DNA of 12,137 nucleotides, from the NCBI GenBank assembly GCA_024196135.1, contig JAMQCK010001093.1, forward strand, positions 1 through 12,137. The letters are read 5' to 3'. Below are positions 8,806 through 12,137 of the stretch, one piece after another; within the stretch, counting starts at the first letter, position 1; the number at the start of each line of letters is the position of its first letter. The stretch comes from Pleurotus ostreatus/Saccharomyces cerevisiae fusant. Its lineage: Eukaryota > Opisthokonta. The position numbers and the translations under genes were made by a program. The notes under the pieces were generated by a model. That model did not search any database, had not been told where the DNA came from, and worked only from the letters and a program-made list of their open reading frames with translations.

Positions 8806-9560
8806 CGTGGCGTTATATGGAAGGAAAGAGGGTCAGGGCAAGACGCGCGGACGATGGATTAGAGCGAAGCATTTTCGTGAGCGTGACGTGGAAAGGCATT
8901 GTTGATACACAAATTGCCTTATATGTAACTAATCGTCATTGTACTAGGCTGTTGCACGTGCACAATGTTGATTTGCGGAGCCCCTGTTTTTGGCTACTAT
9001 CACAGCCAGATACCGTGTGTTTGTTGTTTCGAACATAGCTTACGTTTGCTCATATTGGGACTTGAGTTGAAAGCGTCTCTGCAAAATCTCGACGCCTGGG
9101 CACCTTGACAGGGTTTACTGTGTAGCATGACCGGGTCAACAGTCGTCATCAATGCGCATTCAAGCGTTGAGAGCGGCGGGTCATATCTGTGGCGAATACA
9201 TTTTGGATGTGGCCAATAAGAAGCGACGAAGGATGTTCGCTTGAACAGCCACAGGCTTTCCACCTTGCAACAGAAGTATATCTTTCCGTCTCGATCGCGC
9301 AACAAATGGGACGGCGTGAGCTTGGTAAATCATCGAATATTCATTGAGCGTAGAGTACAGTAACATCATAAATGCATGGGACAACGTGAAGGCAGCGAAC
9401 GAATCAAACAGCCAGGGAGTAAGAAATAAATGGTACATGCAGGATCGTATCGAATCGTACAAACTCATTCAGGACGTGAAGAACACAGCAGACGTGAAAA
9501 AGACAGCAGCGTGAATATTGCATTGTTCTCAATCGCGTTCAGCCTCCGCCGCTGAGGGCT
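8806..9560. other. Intergenic: F-box promoter and 3' flank of MARVEL gene
   Basis: About 755 bp, AT-richer than the flanking genes. It holds the promoter of the F-box gene and the 3' UTR of the MARVEL gene, both on minus. A hydrophobic 95-codon minus-strand frame (9468-9181) starts with ATG but has no recognised motif. I see no repeats or RNA gene. Confidence 0.45.
8953..8962. promoter_or_regulatory. Palindromic E-box (TGCACGTGCA)
   Basis: A perfect 10-bp palindrome centred on CACGTG lies about 150 bp upstream of the proposed F-box gene start. CACGTG is bound by fungal bHLH factors of the Pho4/Cbf1 type. A role is inferred from position only. Confidence 0.3.
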
Positions 9561-10417
9561 CTAAACATGGGCAGCGGTGCCCATCTCGGCGTGCTTCGCG
9601 TTGCGGGTGGCGATGCCAGTGGGGGCATCATACGCGCCCGCGTTGCGACCGTCGTACTGCGCGTGCATGGGCTTGCCGAAGCCGCCCTTCTTGCTGCCGA
9701 GGATGGCGCTCGCGATGACGAGGAAGGTGATGACGGCGAAGCCGGACCACGCGATGGCGGTGATGGCGGTGAGGAGGCGGCAGCTGAACTGGTACCAGCA
9801 CGAGTACTGGTCGGTCCAGTGGGACTGCGCTGCGGCGTCAGCAAGGCGAGAGGATGGGTTGTAAGGTAGTACTCACTGTAGCGACCGCCGAGCCGATGAG
9901 CCAGAGCAACCAGAGGACGAGGAGAGCGCCGAGCTCGTGGGCGAAACTCCGTCCGAACCCAGTGTCGATGCGACGACGGAGGCTATGGATGCTGTAGAAA
10001 GCGTCAGAAGGCACACAGCGAAGGGTGACGGCGAACTTACGCGTGAATCGCCCACGGGATGGTCAACAAGCTGGATGCGAGCAGCTCGGCTGTGACCTTG
10101 TCTGAAGAAAATTCTAGTGGGCTTTCAACTGTCATGCACTAAGTCGCTTACCGTAGGATCCGCGGCCAGGAGGACGGACGGACTCGGTATTGACGATGCG
10201 AGTTATCGTCAACCCGGCGAGAGTTATCGACAACAGCGTCTGCGAGGGAGTCAATAACAAGACGGAGTTGCTGAAGGCGAAGACTCACGAGCAGCGTGTA
10301 GAGCCCCTTGCGCAAAGGCGAGTGGTCGTAGTGGACGGGCGCGCCGTAGCCCCTGGTCGCTCCGTTGTTGTGGACACCAGTGGTGCCGGTGTTAACGGTG
10401 TCAGCAGGGTAGGCCAT
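9561..10417 (-). CDS. MARVEL-domain tetraspan membrane protein
   Basis: Exons on minus: 10417-10289, 10239-10152, 10101-10041, 9991-9877, 9824-9561, giving 218 residues. The N-terminus (about 38 residues, MAYPADTVNTG...) is polar and cytosolic. Four hydrophobic segments follow at about 39-57, 77-95, 112-131 and 147-173. A loop between helices 3 and 4 carries 'DQYSCWYQFSC', with two Cys that could pair, and a 45-residue hydrophilic tail ends the protein. This matches the MARVEL four-helix fold found in fungal plasma-membrane proteins. No enzyme activity is expected; a role in membrane organisation is inferred from the family. Introns are 49, 50, 49 and 52 nt. The start is the first ATG and gives the correct N-terminal topology. 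The S41 gene to the right is divergent. Confidence 0.82.
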
Positions 10418-11051
10418 TGCGTTGGTGGGTGCGATGACAGGGAAGGTGCTAGGAGGACGAAGGTGGGGATTGGGAACGAGGAAAAAATCCCCTCGACCCA
10501 GCGGTTTTAAAGCGAGCAGCCAAGGCGCGTCGCCAGCTCGTCATCTGAGTGTAAAGGCCGTGGAACGCGTAATGCGTGAAGTCTACTGAAGGGCGGGGTC
10601 TGTGCGTTTAGGTTCCATGGAGGGGATAACGCGCGGATGGAGTCATGGCTCCCGCTTCCTCGAGGACAGGTGACGCTTCAGAAGTCTAGTTACCAATCCG
10701 AGATGTCTCTAGTTCGATGTCCGCTTTTACGGTGAGGAGGGCCATGACGGCGTGTTGTAGGTCCGGCGAAAGACCCTAAAGAGGCAATTTTGGAAGTCGG
10801 CCATGACATGCGATGACGCAGTTGAGCTCGGCAGATGCCGTGCGCGCCAAGTTAGGCATTCCATACCAGCAGAGTTCGACGAGCTCTAATTCTACCATGT
10901 CCACCGACCTCAAAGAAAGAGTCGAGCATTCGGGAGACTGTACGCCGGTGCTTCTCGGCAACGTTGGTGGCGCATCAAATGAGCTCTTCGTTGTTTGCGT
11001 ACGTAACAACACTTGCCGGAATTAGGACGCAGTGGGCTGTCTGCGCCCGCC
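10418..11051. other. Divergent promoter region between MARVEL and S41 genes
   Basis: About 630 bp separates two divergent ATGs. It includes the TATA-like site above and a GGCGGGG stretch near 10591-10598 that resembles a GC-box or CreA-type site. A 70-codon plus-strand frame (10813-11025) begins with ATG but shows no family motif and overlaps an equally long minus frame, so it is not called. Confidence 0.45.
10505..10511 (-). promoter_or_regulatory. TATA-like element for the MARVEL gene
   Basis: The minus strand reads TTTAAAA about 90 nt upstream of the ATG at 10417, the only AT-rich patch in a GC-rich stretch. Position suits a TATA box, but the motif is short. Confidence 0.35.
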
Positions 11052-12137
11052 ATGGTCTTCCTCAAGGCCTTGCGACTGCTTTCCGCGAGTCTGATACTCG
11101 TAGGCACTGCCTTCGCCTATGACCCATGTGCGGAGATTGCAGGAAAGAGCTGGGTGTTACCTTCGGAAGCACGCGCTTGCCTGCGCTCCTTCCCGGTCGA
11201 CCCCGTCGTCAAGGCCAATGTGCGTTTCGGCTGCTACTTACACGCCTCTTCGATTCCCTGAACCTTCCGCGTAATTGACTCCTGCTGCTGCATAGGTCCT
11301 CGAAGTCGTGAACAAGACGCTCGCCTTCCATACGTCGACGAACTACCAGATTCGGGCGCCTGAGCCCTTTGCGGACCAGGTTCATGAGGACCTTGTACGC
11401 GACTTGGCCAGGATTGGTGCCCAAGAGTACGCGTCTGAGTTTGACTTCCATCTCGATGTATACAGGTCGTTCAAGCTCGTCAATGATGGCGTGAGTGCAC
11501 TCGCGAGCGTCCTTATGACCTGAACGCAACTGAGCTTGCCCACCATGCCACTAGCATTGCGGCGTCTACAACTTATGCTATGACTGTGAGTCCCCGTGGC
11601 ATAGGAGAGGGACTCAAACTTGAACTAACGCGTGGCCATCTAGCACTCTACGTGACGTACCTTCCGACCCCTCTAGTCGTGGTCGATGGCCAAGACGTCC
11701 ACATAGCCCCTGAGGCTTTCGACGTTGCATCCGCTGAATTCGGGGAAGACATCTCATTCTGGCAAGAGGCTCTTCCGGGTGATCTTAGAGGCAAGCTGCA
11801 CAAGGCATGTCTTTAGCCTTTCCGGAGGCAGGGTACGTCTGCACCGCAAGAAGTCTGACCTTTGCGGCAGCTTTCTGGAGCGAAGGTCCTGGCTATCAAT
11901 GGAGAGAATCCGTGGGTTGCGGTCAATGCGAACGCTGCTGTTGCTGGAGGATATCAAGGGTTTGCTACGAGGCAGAATGGGTTAGTAGAATGGTTAACTT
12001 CGTCGCTGCGATGTCTGTTGACCTTGATTCATCGACATAGATTTTTCGCGTCTTACCGCGCCTCCGCGGATTGGGACTACATGATGGGCAACTTTGCTCA
12101 GCTGACCCATCCGCTCGTCGACTCTGTGGATCTCATC
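11052..12137 (+). CDS. Secreted S41-type (tail-specific protease family) protein, 3' truncated
   Basis: Exons 11052-11219, 11296-11490, 11555-11585, 11644-11804, 11871-11980 and 12041 to the window end keep one frame. Residues 1-22 (MVFLKALRLLSASLILVGTA...) form a signal peptide with likely cleavage after AFA. What follows has the N-terminal pattern of the large Agaricomycete S41 peptidase-like family: 'DPCAEIAGKSWV', 'ARACLRSFPVDP', 'VNKTLAFHTSTNY', 'NDGHCGVYNLCYDS', 'YLPTPLVVVDG', 'LSGAKVLAINGENPWVAV' and 'YMMGNFAQLTHPLVDSVDLI'. The catalytic Ser/Lys part lies beyond the right edge, so activity cannot be judged. The start has a good context (CGCCATGG) and gives a complete signal peptide. 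NKT is a possible N-glycosylation site. Family name rests on remembered family pattern. The fourth intron seems to use a GC donor (see separate entry). Confidence 0.83.
11805..11870 (+). other. Probable GC-AG intron in the S41-type gene
   Basis: The exon ends '...GKLHK' at 11804 and the next begins with 'LSGAKV' at 11871 after GCGGCAG. Joining these exactly restores the family motif in phase 0. The 5' border is then GCATGT rather than GT. CTGAC near 11855-11859 is a good branch site. Reading on without splicing hits TAG at 11814-11816. Nearby GT donors either come after that stop or break the frame. Confidence 0.6.

Noticed and set aside
7258..8862. Long plus-strand frames opposite the F-box gene (219 and 297 codons)
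   Set aside because: They are antisense shadows of GC-rich coding sequence, rich in Arg, Gln, Glu and Val, with no family motifs. The minus strand carries a clear F-box protein.
9518..9869. Plus-strand frames of about 100 codons
   Set aside because: They are the reverse complement of the last MARVEL exon and have Arg/Gly-rich shadow composition.
10813..11025. 70-codon plus-strand ATG frame in the divergent promoter
   Set aside because: It shows no motif, is overlapped by an equally long minus-strand frame, and sits where a promoter is expected.
1..12137. tRNA, rRNA, CRISPR array, insertion sequence or long terminal repeats
   Set aside because: I found no cloverleaf with conserved T-loop, no regularly spaced repeats and no transposase or integrase motifs on either strand by eye. 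Small or degenerate elements could be missed.

Overview
The window looks like nuclear DNA of a filamentous basidiomycete, probably an Agaricomycete and possibly of the Polyporales. The reasons are GC-rich coding sequence, many short GT-AG introns (mostly 49-80 nt) with CTGAC/CTAAC-like branch sites, no operons, and families typical of mushroom-forming fungi: F-box/leucine-rich proteins, a pali-domain and a MARVEL-domain membrane protein, and a secreted S41-type protein. I see no bacterial, viral or CRISPR features. All gene models were spliced by hand by following reading frame, splice signals and family motifs; no search was run.

Layout, left to right: (1) the 3' end of an F-box/LRR-type gene on + (1-530). 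(2) A 14-exon gene on + (906-3765) for an EZH2/E(z)-type histone H3 lysine-27 methyltransferase, the catalytic subunit of Polycomb repressive complex 2, with MCSS-like zinc site, SANT2-like segment, CXC cysteine cluster and SET domain in order. (3) A convergent four-exon pali-domain (SUR7/PalI-like) membrane protein on - (4052-4786) with a likely 5'-UTR intron. (4) A divergent three-exon pyroglutamyl-peptidase I-like cysteine peptidase (family C15) on + (5577-6447) with two GATA sites just before its start. (5) About 850 bp without a supported gene. (6) An F-box protein on - (7303 to about 8805) whose first exon is uncertain. (7) About 750 bp without a supported gene. (8) A five-exon MARVEL-domain membrane protein on - (9561-10417). 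(9) A divergent S41-type secreted protein on + (11052 to beyond the window).

The genes do not form one pathway. The most significant is the PRC2 methyltransferase, which in fungi sets facultative heterochromatin. The two tetraspan membrane proteins are of plasma-membrane or eisosome-related types, and the C15 and S41 proteins are peptidase families. The most unusual sequence-level signals are the fragmented CXC/SET exons of the EZH2-like gene (including a 22-nt exon and competing splice donors), the near-uniform 49-nt introns of the two membrane-protein genes, and a probable GC-AG intron in the S41 gene. I found no clear sign of a wholly new system.
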